Both the position numbers and the translations under genes were made by a program. Of a stretch of 59,391 nucleotides of DNA, positions 6,426-18,369 are shown piece after piece. Every line of letters begins with the position of its first letter. Position 1 is the first letter of the stretch. Under the pieces are notes generated by a model. The model saw only the letters and a list, made by a program, of their open reading frames with translations. It had not been told where the DNA came from and ran no database searches. The DNA lies in NCBI GenBank assembly GCA_019429255.1, contig JAHYIY010000015.1, positions 1 through 59,391 on the forward strand. Reading direction: 5' to 3'. The stretch comes from Desulfuromonadales bacterium (GTDB lineage: Bacteria > Desulfobacterota > Desulfuromonadia > Desulfuromonadales > Geopsychrobacteraceae).

Positions 6426-7802
6426 TCAATGATCCCCGATACCCAGTTTATCCAGCCGATAACGGATCTGGCGGAAGCTGATGCCGAGCAGCTCAGCGGC
6501 CCTGGTGCGAACACCGGCGGCCTGTTTGAGGGCGGCAAGGAGAATCTGCCGTTCCTGTTCTTCGAGCCAGTTTTCCATATGGAATCCGGCGGGGATCTCG
6601 CGCAGGTCAGCGGGTAATGACAAGGTTTTTTGGTGCAATTGCGGCGGCAGACAATCGACCGTAAGCAACGTCTGATCCCCCAGCACCAGACAACGTTCGA
6701 CCAGGTTTTCGAGTTCGCGCACATTACCCGGCCAGTCGTAATTGAGCAGCAGCTCCAGAGCCTGTTTATCGATCTGATAGTTGTCGTTGCGGCCGGTTTT
6801 CCGGCGGTAGAAATTCTGGATCAACAAAGGGATATCGCTGCGCCGTTCACGCAGGGGTGGCAGTTCGATGGTCACGACGTTGAGACGGTAGTAGAGGTCT
6901 TCGCGAAAGGTCCCTTGCGCAATATTGGCCGCCAGGTCCTGATTGGTGGCGGCGATCAGACGGATATCCAGCGGGATCGTGCTGGTGCCACCGACGCGGC
7001 GGAATTCCCGCTCTTGCAATACGCGCAGCAGTTTGACCTGCATCCCCATGGGCAGTTCGCCGATTTCATCGAGAAACAGGGAGCCCAAATGAGCGGTTTC
7101 AAACAGCCCCTGCTTTTTTTTGTCGGCGCCGGTGAAGGCGCCGCGTTCGTGACCAAAGAGTTCACTCTCGAGCAGGTTCTCAGGGATTGCCCCGCAGTTA
7201 ATCGGTACAAAAGGGTGTTTTTTGCGTTCACTGCCCAGATGCAACGCCTGGGCGACCAGTTCCTTGCCGGTACCGCTCTCGCCGGTGATCAGCACATTGG
7301 CACGACTCGGGGCAATGCGTTCAAGCAGGGTGATCAGTTCTTTCATGGCGACACTGTCGCCAACCAGATTTTTAAACGAAAAGCGCTCACCCAGCTGTTG
7401 TTTCAGTTGCCGGTTTTCGCGCTGCAGTTGCCGCCGCTCCAGGGCCTTCTTGACCACCAGACGGATTTCATCGTTTTTAAAGGGTTTGGTGATGTAGTCG
7501 TAGGCACCAAGTTTCATCGCCTCAACCGCTTCTTCGGTAGAGGAAAACGCGGTGATCATGATGGTGGTGGTTTCGTCATCCTGTTCACGTAACCGGCGCA
7601 GCAAATCGATACCGGACAGACGGGGCATGCGGATATCACTGACGATCAGGTCGTAGCTATTGCCGGCAATTTTTTCCAGGGCAGCCTCGCCGTTTTGTGC
7701 CGCATCAACCTGGTAGCCTTCACGTTGGAGCAACACGCCAAGCATTTCGCGCAGACTTTGTTCATCATCAACGATCAGAATTCTTACACCATGACTACTC
7801 AT
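6426..7802 (-). CDS. pilR: sigma-54-dependent response regulator PilR
   Basis: NtrC-family regulator of 458 residues: receiver (D56 in DLIVSDIRMP), AAA+ domain with Walker A GESGTGKE, the sigma-54 contact loop GAFTGA and LFLDEIGELP, and a C-terminal Fis-type helix-turn-helix (RTRAAELLGISFRQIRYRL). It activates sigma-54 promoters, classically the pilin gene, when phosphorylated by PilS. The ATG at 7802 is chosen over a GTG two codons earlier because GGAGG lies five bases before it. It overlaps pilS by eight bases. Assignment to PilR rather than another NtrC-like factor rests on the pil gene context. Confidence 0.92.
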   Translation of the reverse strand: MSSHGVRILIVDDEQSLREMLGVLLQREGYQVDAAQNGEAALEKIAGNSYDLIVSDIRMPRLSGIDLLRRLREQDDETTTIMITAFSSTEEAVEAMKLGAYDYITKPFKNDEIRLVVKKALERRQLQRENRQLKQQLGERFSFKNLVGDSVAMKELITLLERIAPSRANVLITGESGTGKELVAQALHLGSERKKHPFVPINCGAIPENLLESELFGHERGAFTGADKKKQGLFETAHLGSLFLDEIGELPMGMQVKLLRVLQEREFRRVGGTSTIPLDIRLIAATNQDLAANIAQGTFREDLYYRLNVVTIELPPLRERRSDIPLLIQNFYRRKTGRNDNYQIDKQALELLLNYDWPGNVRELENLVERCLVLGDQTLLTVDCLPPQLHQKTLSLPADLREIPAGFHMENWLEEQERQILLAALKQAAGVRTRAAELLGISFRQIRYRLDKLGIGDH

Positions 7803-9435
7803 GTTCACCTCCGGCAGCCTGCGGCAAGCTCATGATAAACTTCTCCCCTCCGAGGGCGGACTGCTCAGCACGAATGGTGCCACCATGGGCTTCAACTATT
7901 GAGTAAACGGTTGACAGACCTAACCCGGTTCCCCGCTCCTTGGTAGAAAAAAAAGGCTCAAAGATGCGCTCCCTGTGTTCTTCTGCGATACCGGGACCAG
8001 TGTCTTCGACGATCAACAGACAGTTATTTTCAGCTCTGACGGTGATCAACAATCGTCCCTGACCTGCCATGGCTTCTGCGGCGTTGATGGCAAGATCCCA
8101 CAATACCTGCCATATTTGACCACGATCAAGAAAAGCTACGCAGGGGTACGCTACCTCGGTTTGTATATTGATGTCAGCAAAACGCTGGTCACGCAATAAC
8201 AGCTGGTGCAACTCATCGAGCAGTATTGACATGTCTAAAGCGGTCCTGAACGGCTTTGGAGGACGAGCATAGAGCAGAAATTCGGTTAACAGATGATTTA
8301 ACCGTTCTGTCTCTTTTACCGTAATATCCAGCAAGCGCTGGTCTTCGTCATTTAATTGATTGTTTTCGCACAGCAACTGGACAGAACCACTGATCGAGGC
8401 CAGCGGATTACGAATCTCGTGGGCCAGCCCCGCAGAAAGCCTGCCGATGGCGGCCAGACGATCGGCCCGTTTGAGTTGGGTTTCTATCTTTTTGAATTGG
8501 GTCAGATCCTGAAACGTCACCAGGGTTCCCAGGTCTTCACCACGCTTGTTCCGTACCGCAGCGGTGGTATAACCCAAAGAAAGAGTTTCTCCCGAAGGAT
8601 GGATATAGTTTGCCTCTGCGCGAAACGCCGGACCTTTTCCTGAAGCAATGCTGTTGCTGATTTCAGGTACAAAATCTGCCGCCGGATAATCATATACCCG
8701 TTGCAGGGACAGGCCGGTTATTTCACTGGCTGCCTGATTGAATGAGCGGATACGCCCTTGCGGGTTGATCAACATAACGCCACTGCTGATATGGGACAGA
8801 ATCGTCTTGCTGATCTCCTCTAGTTCGATGTAATCGATATTTTTACGCTGATAACGTTCTTCACTGCGCCGCCAGCGCTCAGCCAGGGTTCCGCTCAAAA
8901 TAGCAGTCAGAAAAAAAGCGACCAGATGAACAAACAGGGAGTTTAAATAAACCGCATCGGCAACATTTTTTTCACCCGTCAACGGACCAAGCAGGTCGTA
9001 AAACTGCAGCAGCAGAATACCACCGAACATGATCGCCGAACAGGCTGCCGCGAGAATTGTCAGCCGTCGTGATAACAGGAAACTGGCGGAAATAATCACC
9101 AGCAGGTAGAAAAAAGAGAACAGACTCTCAACCACACCGGTCAGCAGGATCAGAGCCGACACAAAGAGCAGATCCCAAACAATCTGAACCTGGGTGATAA
9201 AAGCGTCCGTTCTGATACGTGGAAGCAGGAAAGCGGTGATCAGAGCTTGTGCGTAGGAAGCTCCCACCAGAAAAAACAGCGGGGTGACGGAATAGGCGAG
9301 GTTGCCGTGAAAATAAAAGAATGCGGCACCGCCAAGCACCAGCGTGATCACCGCAGTCCGGCAGACCAGATACCAGACCAGACTGCGGTGTTCTGAACGT
9401 GTCAATTGCTTGTCGGTAGGTTCACCCGCTGACAT
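7795..9435 (-). CDS. pilS: membrane sensor histidine kinase PilS
   Basis: A 546-residue kinase with about six hydrophobic segments in the first 185 residues, a PAS domain (about 205-310), a HisKA motif GLAHEIRNPLASISG (H339), then an HATPase domain with N box (DLAINAAEAM), DTGPGIA and GTGLGLSTVYSIV. It senses a membrane signal (the pilin pool in the best studied PilS) and phosphorylates PilR, encoded directly downstream with an eight-base overlap. The six-helix plus PAS layout matches PilS. Confidence 0.92.
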   Translation of the reverse strand: MSAGEPTDKQLTRSEHRSLVWYLVCRTAVITLVLGGAAFFYFHGNLAYSVTPLFFLVGASYAQALITAFLLPRIRTDAFITQVQIVWDLLFVSALILLTGVVESLFSFFYLLVIISASFLLSRRLTILAAACSAIMFGGILLLQFYDLLGPLTGEKNVADAVYLNSLFVHLVAFFLTAILSGTLAERWRRSEERYQRKNIDYIELEEISKTILSHISSGVMLINPQGRIRSFNQAASEITGLSLQRVYDYPAADFVPEISNSIASGKGPAFRAEANYIHPSGETLSLGYTTAAVRNKRGEDLGTLVTFQDLTQFKKIETQLKRADRLAAIGRLSAGLAHEIRNPLASISGSVQLLCENNQLNDEDQRLLDITVKETERLNHLLTEFLLYARPPKPFRTALDMSILLDELHQLLLRDQRFADINIQTEVAYPCVAFLDRGQIWQVLWDLAINAAEAMAGQGRLLITVRAENNCLLIVEDTGPGIAEEHRERIFEPFFSTKERGTGLGLSTVYSIVEAHGGTIRAEQSALGGEKFIMSLPQAAGGEHE

Positions 9436-9441
9436 GTACCG

Positions 9442-10650
9442 CTAAACGTTCCCGGCCATCTGGAAAATCGGCAGGTACATGGCGATAACCAGACCACCAA
9501 CGGTGGTACCGAGAAACAGCATCAGTAGTGGTTCCATCATTGCGGTCAGGTTGTTGACGGCGTCATCCACCTCATCATCATAAAAATCAGCAATTTTACT
9601 GAGCATCGTATCCAACGCCCCGGCCTGCTCTCCGACTTCGATCATCTGGCAGACCATTGGCGGGAAAACACCTGATTCCTTGAGGGGTTCGGCGATGGTT
9701 CTGCCCTCACTGATACTGATGCGCACCTGTTTGATGGCATCTTCGACGGTGCGGTTACCGGCGGTTTTGGCAACGATATCCAGACCATCTAGAATCGGCA
9801 CGCCACTGGAGATCATCGTCGACATGGTGCGGGCAAACTTGGCCACAGCAACCTTGCGGATCAACATTCCGAAAACCGGCAGCTTCAGCGCCCAGCGGTC
9901 GAAAGCCCGGCGCCCCTTGTCGGTGGCGTAGATCTTTTTAATAATAAAGATGGCTAAAAAGAGCAGCACCAGAATAATGATAAAGTAATTCTGGATCAGG
10001 TTGCTCAGGTTGATAACTATCTGGGTTGGTGCCGGCAAGGCACCGCCGAAATCGGCAAAGATTTTTTCAAAGGCCGGAATAACAAAAATGAGGATAACAG
10101 CAATAACCACCACGGCAATACCGACGATGGTGGTCGGATAGGTCATGGCGCTCTTGACCTTTTTCTTCAACTTCAGGGCTTTTTCAATATAGACCGCCAG
10201 ACGGTTAAGGATGGTATCAAGGATACCGCCAACTTCACCGGCAGCAACCAGATTGACATAAAGCTCATTAAACGCTTTGGGGTGCTTGCGCAGGGCGTCG
10301 GCAAAAGTGGAGCCGGATTCAACATCTGCCTTCACTTTGAGCAGCACATCCTTGAAGGTTTTGTTGGGCTGTTGATTGGAAAGGATGTCCAGACACTGCA
10401 CCAGCGGCAATCCCGCATCAATCATTGTCGCGAACTGACGGGTGAAGACAACAATGTCTTTAGTGGTAATCTTGGGCTGGAGAAAGCCGATATTGATTTC
10501 AGCATTGAGACCACCGGCACCCTTGACCTTGGTGACCTGAATCCCCTGGCGCCGCAGACTGGCCGTCACGGCCCCTTCACTGGCGGCTTCCATGGTTCCT
10601 TTTTGTGTTTTTCCGTCTTTTGACCGGCCTGTCCAGGTGAACTTCGGCAT
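9442..10650 (-). CDS. pilC: type IV pilus inner-membrane platform protein PilC
   Basis: 402 residues with the duplicated T2SF/GspF domain: FTRQFATMIDAGLPLVQCLDIL (first copy, cut here for length as FTRQFATMIDAGLPL) and FARTMSTMISSGVPILDGL (second copy), with three membrane segments (about 170-195, 220-245 and 375-400). PilC sits in the inner membrane and couples the PilB and PilT motors to pilin movement. GGAGGG precedes the ATG. Six bases from pilS, within the pilB-pilT-pilC-pilS-pilR order known in Geobacter relatives. Confidence 0.95.
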   Translation of the reverse strand: MPKFTWTGRSKDGKTQKGTMEAASEGAVTASLRRQGIQVTKVKGAGGLNAEINIGFLQPKITTKDIVVFTRQFATMIDAGLPLVQCLDILSNQQPNKTFKDVLLKVKADVESGSTFADALRKHPKAFNELYVNLVAAGEVGGILDTILNRLAVYIEKALKLKKKVKSAMTYPTTIVGIAVVVIAVILIFVIPAFEKIFADFGGALPAPTQIVINLSNLIQNYFIIILVLLFLAIFIIKKIYATDKGRRAFDRWALKLPVFGMLIRKVAVAKFARTMSTMISSGVPILDGLDIVAKTAGNRTVEDAIKQVRISISEGRTIAEPLKESGVFPPMVCQMIEVGEQAGALDTMLSKIADFYDDEVDDAVNNLTAMMEPLLMLFLGTTVGGLVIAMYLPIFQMAGNV

Positions 10651-10688
10651 GGCCCTCCCCTTTCACAAGTAGCTTTTACAACGATCTG

Positions 10689-11801
10689 TTACATCTTTCG
10701 ATCGGGATTGATGGTTCGTTTACGACTTAACACCGACTGTGGATTGGCAAACATCTGGCGCAATTCGTCCTGGTCATGAGAACGGGTCAGGGCATCATCC
10801 TCAGTAATCTGACGACTGTGGGCCAGCAGGAACAAAGACTGGTTCATGGTCTGCATGGCAAACTTGTCCTGACCAATCTGCATCTGCGAATAAATCTGGT
10901 GGATTTTATCTTCGCGAATCAGGTTGCGAATCGCCGCATTGGGGACCATCACCTCCAGCGACATACAGCGCCCCTGGCCACCGGCCTTAGGCAACAGAGC
11001 CTGTGACAAGACACCTTCGAGGACAAAGGATAACTGGGTACGCACCTGGGATTGCTGATTGGTTGGGAAGACGTCGATAATCCGGTTCATGGTCTGCACG
11101 CAGGAATTGGTATGCAGGGTGGCAAAACACAAATGGCCGGTTTCGGCGATGGTCAAGGCCGCCTCGATGGTTTCAATGTCACGCAATTCTCCGAGGAGAA
11201 CGACGTCGGGATCCTGCCGCAGGATATATTTAAGGGCTTTTTTAAACGAACTGGTATCGGCACCCACCTCGCGTTGGTTCACCAGGCACTTTTTGTGCGC
11301 GTGGATATATTCGATAGGGTCTTCAATAGTGATGATATGTTCACTACGCTCGGAATTGATGGCATCAATAATCGCCGCCAGGGTGGTGGTTTTACCGCTG
11401 CCGGTCGGGCCGGTTACCAGTATCAAGCCCCGCGGTTTTCTTGACAGGCTCTTGACCACCGATGGCAGGCCGAGATCGTCAAAGCTTTTGATCTCGAAGG
11501 GAATAGCGCGAAAAGCCCCCGCCACTGCCCCGCGCTGGACAAAGATATTACCACGGAAGCGCGACAACCCCTTGACCCCGAACGACAAATCAAGTTCGTT
11601 TTCTTCTTCAAAGCGGCGTTTCTGGGCGTCGGTCAAGACACTGTAACAGAGCTGTTTGGTATCAGCTGCGGTCATTTTCGGCGCTTCGATGGGCCGCATT
11701 TTACCATCAATACGGATCTGCGGCGCAGATCCGGTCGACAGATGCAGGTCAGAAGCCCCCTGCTCAATCATGGTTTTCAGTAACTGGTGCATGTTCGCCA
11801 T
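10689..11801 (-). CDS. pilT: pilus retraction ATPase PilT
   Basis: 370 residues from the ATG at 11801; a start 12 codons earlier would add a non-family leader. Features: N-terminal PAS-like part (ASDLHLSTGSAPQIRIDG), Walker A GPTGSGKTTTLAAI, the Asp box ITIEDPIEYIH, the Walker B region DPDVVLLGELRD and the His box TGHLCFATLHTNS. Hexameric cytoplasmic ATPase that powers pilus retraction for twitching and DNA uptake. Follows pilB across a repeat-rich gap. Confidence 0.95.
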   Translation of the reverse strand: MANMHQLLKTMIEQGASDLHLSTGSAPQIRIDGKMRPIEAPKMTAADTKQLCYSVLTDAQKRRFEEENELDLSFGVKGLSRFRGNIFVQRGAVAGAFRAIPFEIKSFDDLGLPSVVKSLSRKPRGLILVTGPTGSGKTTTLAAIIDAINSERSEHIITIEDPIEYIHAHKKCLVNQREVGADTSSFKKALKYILRQDPDVVLLGELRDIETIEAALTIAETGHLCFATLHTNSCVQTMNRIIDVFPTNQQSQVRTQLSFVLEGVLSQALLPKAGGQGRCMSLEVMVPNAAIRNLIREDKIHQIYSQMQIGQDKFAMQTMNQSLFLLAHSRQITEDDALTRSHDQDELRQMFANPQSVLSRKRTINPDRKM

Positions 11802-11826
11802 ACAAGTAACCCCCGTGAGTAATCGA

Positions 11827-11960
11827 CCCCGCCACAAACAGCGGGGCAGTGGAATACAGAATTCAGAATACAGAATTCAGAAGAAAATCCAGGACATCAT
11901 TTTATCTGCACTATTCTATATTCTATATTCTATATTCCGCATTCCGCATACCGCATTCCG
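11827..11960. repeat. hairpin and simple-sequence tract between pilB and pilT
   Basis: CCCCGC-CACAAACA-GCGGGG (about 11827-11846) can form a short hairpin. It is followed by iterated words GAATACAGAATTCAGAATAC (11852-11880), ATTCTATATTCTATATTC (about 11911-11936) and ATTCCGCATTCCGC (about 11936-11960). Such slippage-prone words occur in intergenic DNA of many genomes. No coding potential. Confidence 0.65.
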
Positions 11961-11963
11961 CCC

Positions 11964-13664
11964 CTAATCATCGGCTATCGTCGTCCGCAATACCTCTTCT
12001 AATGTCGTTACCCCTTCCGCCATCTTGGTGAGTGCTGCCTGGCGCATGGTTTTAACTCCGAGACGCATCGACTCTGCTTTAATTTCGGCGGTATTGGCAC
12101 CGGCCAGAATGGCCTCGCGAATCGGTTCAAACATCGGCATGACCTGATAGAAACCAACCCGCCCGCGATAGCCGGTATCATTGCATTCAGAACAGCCACG
12201 CCCTTTGTAAACAGTGATCTTGCGCGCTTCATTCTCGGACAGGCCAGCGGTGGTCAGTGCTTCGAGGGGGTGCGTGACCGGTTCTTTGCAGGTCGCACAA
12301 ATTCTCCGGCCAAGACGTTGGGCAGAGATCAGATTGACGGCCGAAGCCACCAGGAAGGGTTCAATCCCCATATTCAGCAGACGATTAACGGTACTTGGCG
12401 CATCGTTGGTATGCAGGGTTGACAAAACCAGGTGACCGGTAAGGGCCGCTTTGACACCTATTTCAGCGGTCTCAAAGTCACGAATCTCACCAATCATGAT
12501 GATGTCCGGATCCTGGCGCAAAAAGGCGCGTAGTGCGGCGGCAAAGTTGAGGCCGATCTCCTCGTGCATCTGCACCTGATTGATCCCGGCAAAGTTAAAT
12601 TCGACCGGATCCTCGGCGGTAGAAATATTTTCACTGACCTTGTTTAATTCGGACAGGGCTGAATAGAGAGAGACGGTTTTACCACTACCGGTCGGCCCGG
12701 TAACCAGCACCATGCCAAAAGGTTTATGGATTTCGTGTTTGAACCATTTCAACGCCTGTTCTTCATAGCCGAGCTTGGTCATGTCGAGCTGCAGATTGCT
12801 TTTATCGAGCAGACGCAGAACGACTTTTTCGCCAAACAGGGTCGGCAGACAGTTGACGCGATAATCCATCTCCTCCCCGCGGCCCAGCTTGATTTTAATG
12901 CGCCCATCCTGCGGCAGTCGGCGTTCGGCGATATCCAGGTTGGCCATGATTTTCAAACGTGAAGTAATGGCGTTTTTCAGCTTGCGCGGCGGCTTCATCA
13001 CTTCGTAAAGCACGCCATCGATCCGGTAGCGCACACGAAACATATGCTCGTAGGGCTCAATATGAATATCGGACGCCTTCTTTTTGATGGCGTCAGTAAG
13101 AATCAGGTTGACCAGCTTGACAACCGGCGCGTCCTCACTGGCTTTTTCCAGCTCATTGATATTCTCCAGTTCGTCATCACCCACCAACTCCAGATCAATA
13201 TCATCGAATTCACCCAGGGCATCGGCCATGGTGGCTGACTGATCATAATAATGATCAATGGCCTCCTTGACGGCTGCCTCGGATGCAACAACGACCTCAA
13301 CATTATAGCCGGTCATGAATTTGATATCGTCGATGGCAAAAATATTGGATGGGTCAGACATGGCGACAATCAAGGTTGAACCGGCCCGATTGATCGGTAT
13401 CAGCTGATATTTCTGGGCAACCTCGGCGGGGACCAGTTTGACAACGGCAGGATCAATGTCAAATTCTTTCAAATCGATGGAAGGAACACCGTAGTGTTTG
13501 GAAAGAAAGGTCGCAAGATCGTGCTCCTGAATATAGCCCAGCTTGATAAGGGCTGCCCCCAGTCGTATCCCTTGTTTTTTCTGCTCAGAAATAGCTTTTA
13601 CCAGTTGATCATCGGAAATCATCTGGTTCCTGATCAGCAACTCACCCAGCCGGCTGACACTCAT
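11964..13664 (-). CDS. pilB: pilus extension ATPase PilB
   Basis: 566 residues. N-terminal MshEN domain (LGELLIRNQMISDDQLVKAI and the GxxLGxxLI-like region), then the secretion ATPase domain with Walker A GPTGSGKTVSLYSAL, DPVEFNFAGINQV, Walker B DIIMIGEIRD and the tetracysteine zinc knuckle CATCKEP...CSECNDTGYRGR. It drives pilin polymerisation at the inner membrane and opposes PilT. MshEN domains often bind cyclic di-GMP in related PilB/MshE proteins. First gene of the pil block in transcription order, though aroE lies only 21 bases upstream. Confidence 0.95.
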   Translation of the reverse strand: MSVSRLGELLIRNQMISDDQLVKAISEQKKQGIRLGAALIKLGYIQEHDLATFLSKHYGVPSIDLKEFDIDPAVVKLVPAEVAQKYQLIPINRAGSTLIVAMSDPSNIFAIDDIKFMTGYNVEVVVASEAAVKEAIDHYYDQSATMADALGEFDDIDLELVGDDELENINELEKASEDAPVVKLVNLILTDAIKKKASDIHIEPYEHMFRVRYRIDGVLYEVMKPPRKLKNAITSRLKIMANLDIAERRLPQDGRIKIKLGRGEEMDYRVNCLPTLFGEKVVLRLLDKSNLQLDMTKLGYEEQALKWFKHEIHKPFGMVLVTGPTGSGKTVSLYSALSELNKVSENISTAEDPVEFNFAGINQVQMHEEIGLNFAAALRAFLRQDPDIIMIGEIRDFETAEIGVKAALTGHLVLSTLHTNDAPSTVNRLLNMGIEPFLVASAVNLISAQRLGRRICATCKEPVTHPLEALTTAGLSENEARKITVYKGRGCSECNDTGYRGRVGFYQVMPMFEPIREAILAGANTAEIKAESMRLGVKTMRQAALTKMAEGVTTLEEVLRTTIADD

Positions 13665-13685
13665 ATGCCGTTATCCCTTTCCCAT

Positions 13686-14549
13686 TTAATCCAGATATTC
13701 ATTTAATTTCTGACGCATAAAACCGTCAGGCAGGCTCTCCCCGGTCCAGATATTGAATGCATCCTCACCCTGGGCTGCAAGCAGACTCAAACCATCAATA
13801 CTTGCCAGCCCGCGCGATCGAGCTGCCTGAACCAGCGCCGTGCCAGTTTTGGAATATATCATATCAAATATTAAAGCGCTACCTTTAATGTTCTCCAATG
13901 TAAGAAAATTCAAGTTTTCCCCATGCAAGCCGACAGAGGTGGTATTCACCAGGAGATCCGCAACTGAAACAGCCTGTAAAAATTCTGTTGATTGGTAAGA
14001 AACAGCCACCAACTGTGGTTGTGTTGCATCGCTCTGAAAGGATTCAATCAGGTTAACGGCACGCTGAAGATTGCGATTTGCAACGATTATGCGCTGCACC
14101 CCGGCCGCCAGCAGCGCCTGAACAGCAGCCCGGCAGGCGCCACCGGCACCCAACAGCAACACCTGTTTGCCTGGTGGCGAAAAGCCGAGATCCTGATGGG
14201 CAGAGCGGATAAAACCGCTGCTGTCGGTATTATAACCGATCAATCTGCCATTGCTGTTGATCACCGTGTTGACCGCGCCAATCTGTCGGGCTGCCGGGTC
14301 GACATGATCCAGTAAAGGGATAATCGCTTCTTTGTGCGGGATGGTGACATTGATGCCTTTGATGTTAAGAGCTTTTAACGCGACAACGGCAGCGGACAGC
14401 TCATCAGCAGTCACATGAAAAGGGACATAGGTGGCATCGATGGCACAGTGCACAAAAGCAGCGTTATGCATCAGCGGCGATAATGAGTGCGCAACCGGAT
14501 CACCAAAAACACCATAAACAGCCGTTTTACCCGTCACCACCTGTATCAC
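13686..14549 (-). CDS. aroE: shikimate dehydrogenase
   Basis: 287 residues. GVFGDPVAHSLSPLMHNAAF is the shikimate-binding N terminus (S-L-S-P), GINVTIPHKEAI carries the catalytic Lys, VNTVINSNGRLIGYNTDSSGF follows, and LLLGAGGACRAAVQAL is the NADP-binding loop with NRNLQRA after strand 2. It reduces 3-dehydroshikimate in aromatic amino acid synthesis. The GTG start overlaps the stop of ribF (GTGA), so the two are translationally coupled. Confidence 0.95.
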   Translation of the reverse strand: MIQVVTGKTAVYGVFGDPVAHSLSPLMHNAAFVHCAIDATYVPFHVTADELSAAVVALKALNIKGINVTIPHKEAIIPLLDHVDPAARQIGAVNTVINSNGRLIGYNTDSSGFIRSAHQDLGFSPPGKQVLLLGAGGACRAAVQALLAAGVQRIIVANRNLQRAVNLIESFQSDATQPQLVAVSYQSTEFLQAVSVADLLVNTTSVGLHGENLNFLTLENIKGSALIFDMIYSKTGTALVQAARSRGLASIDGLSLLAAQGEDAFNIWTGESLPDGFMRQKLNEYLD

Positions 14550-15532
14550 CCGTCAACTCCCTTACCACCTTCTTGTGGTGCCAGATATTCCTGATATTGT
14601 ACGACCTGGACGCGTTGCAGTATCTGTCGCGCCCTGAGGACATCGGCGGCGATGGCCGCAGACAACTCACTGACATCAGCAAAGGTGCGCTCTTCGCGCA
14701 GTCGTTCGATAAAATAGACCCTTAATTTTTCGCCGTAAATTGTGCCGCTGTAGTCGAGCAGATGAACTTCGATAGCGATATCATGGCAACCAAAGGTCGG
14801 ACGATAACCGATATTAGCCACCCCGCCATATTCCAGGTCACCATGTCGCACCTTGACAACATAGACCCCGGGTGCCGGGATCAATTCTTTTTCAGTGCTT
14901 AAATTTGCCGTTGGAAACCCCAATTCACGCCCGCGCGCAAAGCCACTGACGACCTCGCCAAACAGATTGTAGTGACGTCCCAGTAGCGGCACAACATCCG
15001 CCACCAGTCCTGCGGCAACAAGCTGACGGATGCGGGTTGAGCTGTAAGGGTGGCCATTGGCGCTGACCGGCTGCAGGATATCTACAGCGACACCTCTAGC
15101 CTGGCAAAATTCGTGCAGAAATTCGGGCGTGCCGCGTCGTCCCCGGCCAAAGGCATAGTCATAACCGACAACCAGCTTTTGAGCCGCCAACCGGTCAAGC
15201 AGAATCTTTTCGACAAATTCCTCCGGTGATTGCTGGGCAAAGGATCGGTCAAAGGGTATTTCAACCAGCCAATCAACATGCGAGGCGGCAATCAGACGAC
15301 GGCGTTCATCTCTGGTATTAAGCAGTAACGGCGCGTGGTCAGGAGCGAGGACCTTGAGGGGATGGGGATAAAAGGTACAGACCACGGACTGCAGGTGATC
15401 GCTACGGGCGCTATCAACCAATCGGCGAAACAGGGCGCGATGGCCTAAATGAACGCCATCAAAATTACCCAGGGTAACAACACTTGGGGAAAAGTCGGCG
15501 GGTATATCAGCCAGTGATTCAATAATATTCAC
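14546..15532 (-). CDS. ribF: bifunctional riboflavin kinase / FAD synthetase
   Basis: 328 residues from a GTG at 15532 (AAGGG upstream); a more distal ATG at 15604 would add an atypical Cys-rich leader. N-terminal nucleotidyl transferase: VVTLGNFDGVHLGH (with the HxGH-like motif) and SSTRIRQLV. C-terminal flavokinase: GFARGRELGFPTANL, GVYVV and RPTFG. Converts riboflavin to FMN and FAD, supplying among others the covalent FAD of the fumarate reductase encoded next door. Confidence 0.93.
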   Translation of the reverse strand: MNIIESLADIPADFSPSVVTLGNFDGVHLGHRALFRRLVDSARSDHLQSVVCTFYPHPLKVLAPDHAPLLLNTRDERRRLIAASHVDWLVEIPFDRSFAQQSPEEFVEKILLDRLAAQKLVVGYDYAFGRGRRGTPEFLHEFCQARGVAVDILQPVSANGHPYSSTRIRQLVAAGLVADVVPLLGRHYNLFGEVVSGFARGRELGFPTANLSTEKELIPAPGVYVVKVRHGDLEYGGVANIGYRPTFGCHDIAIEVHLLDYSGTIYGEKLRVYFIERLREERTFADVSELSAAIAADVLRARQILQRVQVVQYQEYLAPQEGGKGVDG

Positions 15533-15626
15533 AGTGCAAGAGACCCTTAAGAATTTACAATAACAACCCTTTGAATAGTAGCGATAGATTAGAGCCGGAG
15601 ACAAGGTCTAAATACGTGCCATGGAT

Positions 15627-15664
15627 AAAAAAAGCAGGGCGAACCGTTATCGATCCGCCCTGCA
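15627..15664 (-). terminator. intrinsic terminator of the frd operon
   Basis: Stem GCAGGGCG (15634-15641) with CGCCCTGC (15656-15663), 14-base loop; on the minus strand it is followed by seven Ts. It lies 27 bases past the frdB stop. Confidence 0.9.
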
Positions 15665-15690
15665 CGTTACTTCATTTTTTTAAGCACTTT

Positions 15691-16442
15691 TTAGTCCATG
15701 GAACTGGGAATCATCGACTTCACGTATTCACGGTTGAGTTTGGCAATAAACTTGACGCTGATCCCTTTTGGACAGGCCGCCTCACACTCATAGTGGTTGG
15801 TGCAGTTGCCGAAACCTTCGGACAAGATGGCTTCGGTCATTGCCTTGACCCGGCGCTTTGCTTCCGGTTTACCTTGCGGCAGTACCGCAAGTTGAGCCAC
15901 TTTTGCGCTGGTGAACAGCATTGCTGAACTGTTCGGACAGGCTGCTACACAGGCACCACAGCCGATGCACTCGGCAGCATCCATGGCATAGTCAGCCACC
16001 GGCTTGCCGACCAGCAGCGCATTACCGTCGGCAACCCCGCCGGTATGACATGAGGTGTAACCTCCAGCCTGCATGACCACGTCAAGAGCCGTACGATCAA
16101 CGATCAGGTCCTTGAGGATCGGGAACGCTCTGGCACGCCAGGGCTCAATAAAAATTTCGTCACCATCATTAAACTGGCGCATGTGCAATTGACAAACAGT
16201 CGTCAATTCTTGCTGACCGTGGGGACGGCCATTAATCACTTGTGAACACATGCCGCAGATTCCTTCGCGACAATCATGGTCAAAGGCGATGGGATCTTTT
16301 CCGGTCTTGATCAGATCATCATTCACCTCATCCAGCATTTCGAGGAACGATTGATCGGGGCTGATATTGTCAGCTTTATAGGTCTCCAGTTTGCCACTAT
16401 CTTCCGGCCCCTGCTGGCGCCATACATGCAATGTAAGTTTCA

Positions 16443-16443
<1 letters not shown>
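15691..16443 (-). CDS. frdB: fumarate reductase/succinate dehydrogenase iron-sulfur subunit
   Basis: 250 residues. The N-terminal ferredoxin fold has CREGICGMCS for the 2Fe-2S cluster; the C-terminal part has CIGCGACVAACPNSS and CEAACPKGI for the 4Fe-4S and 3Fe-4S clusters. Passes electrons between the flavoprotein and the heme/quinone subunit. Its ATG abuts the frdA stop (TAATG). In Geobacter the equivalent complex works in both directions; whether that holds here is inferred from the matching three-gene layout. Confidence 0.95.
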
Positions 16444-18359
<1,916 letters not shown>

Positions 18360-18369
18360 AATAAGCCCC

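Noticed and set aside
6630-7592. 320-residue plus-strand ORF opposite pilR
   Set aside because: Antisense shadow of a sigma-54 regulator with all motifs intact on the other strand.
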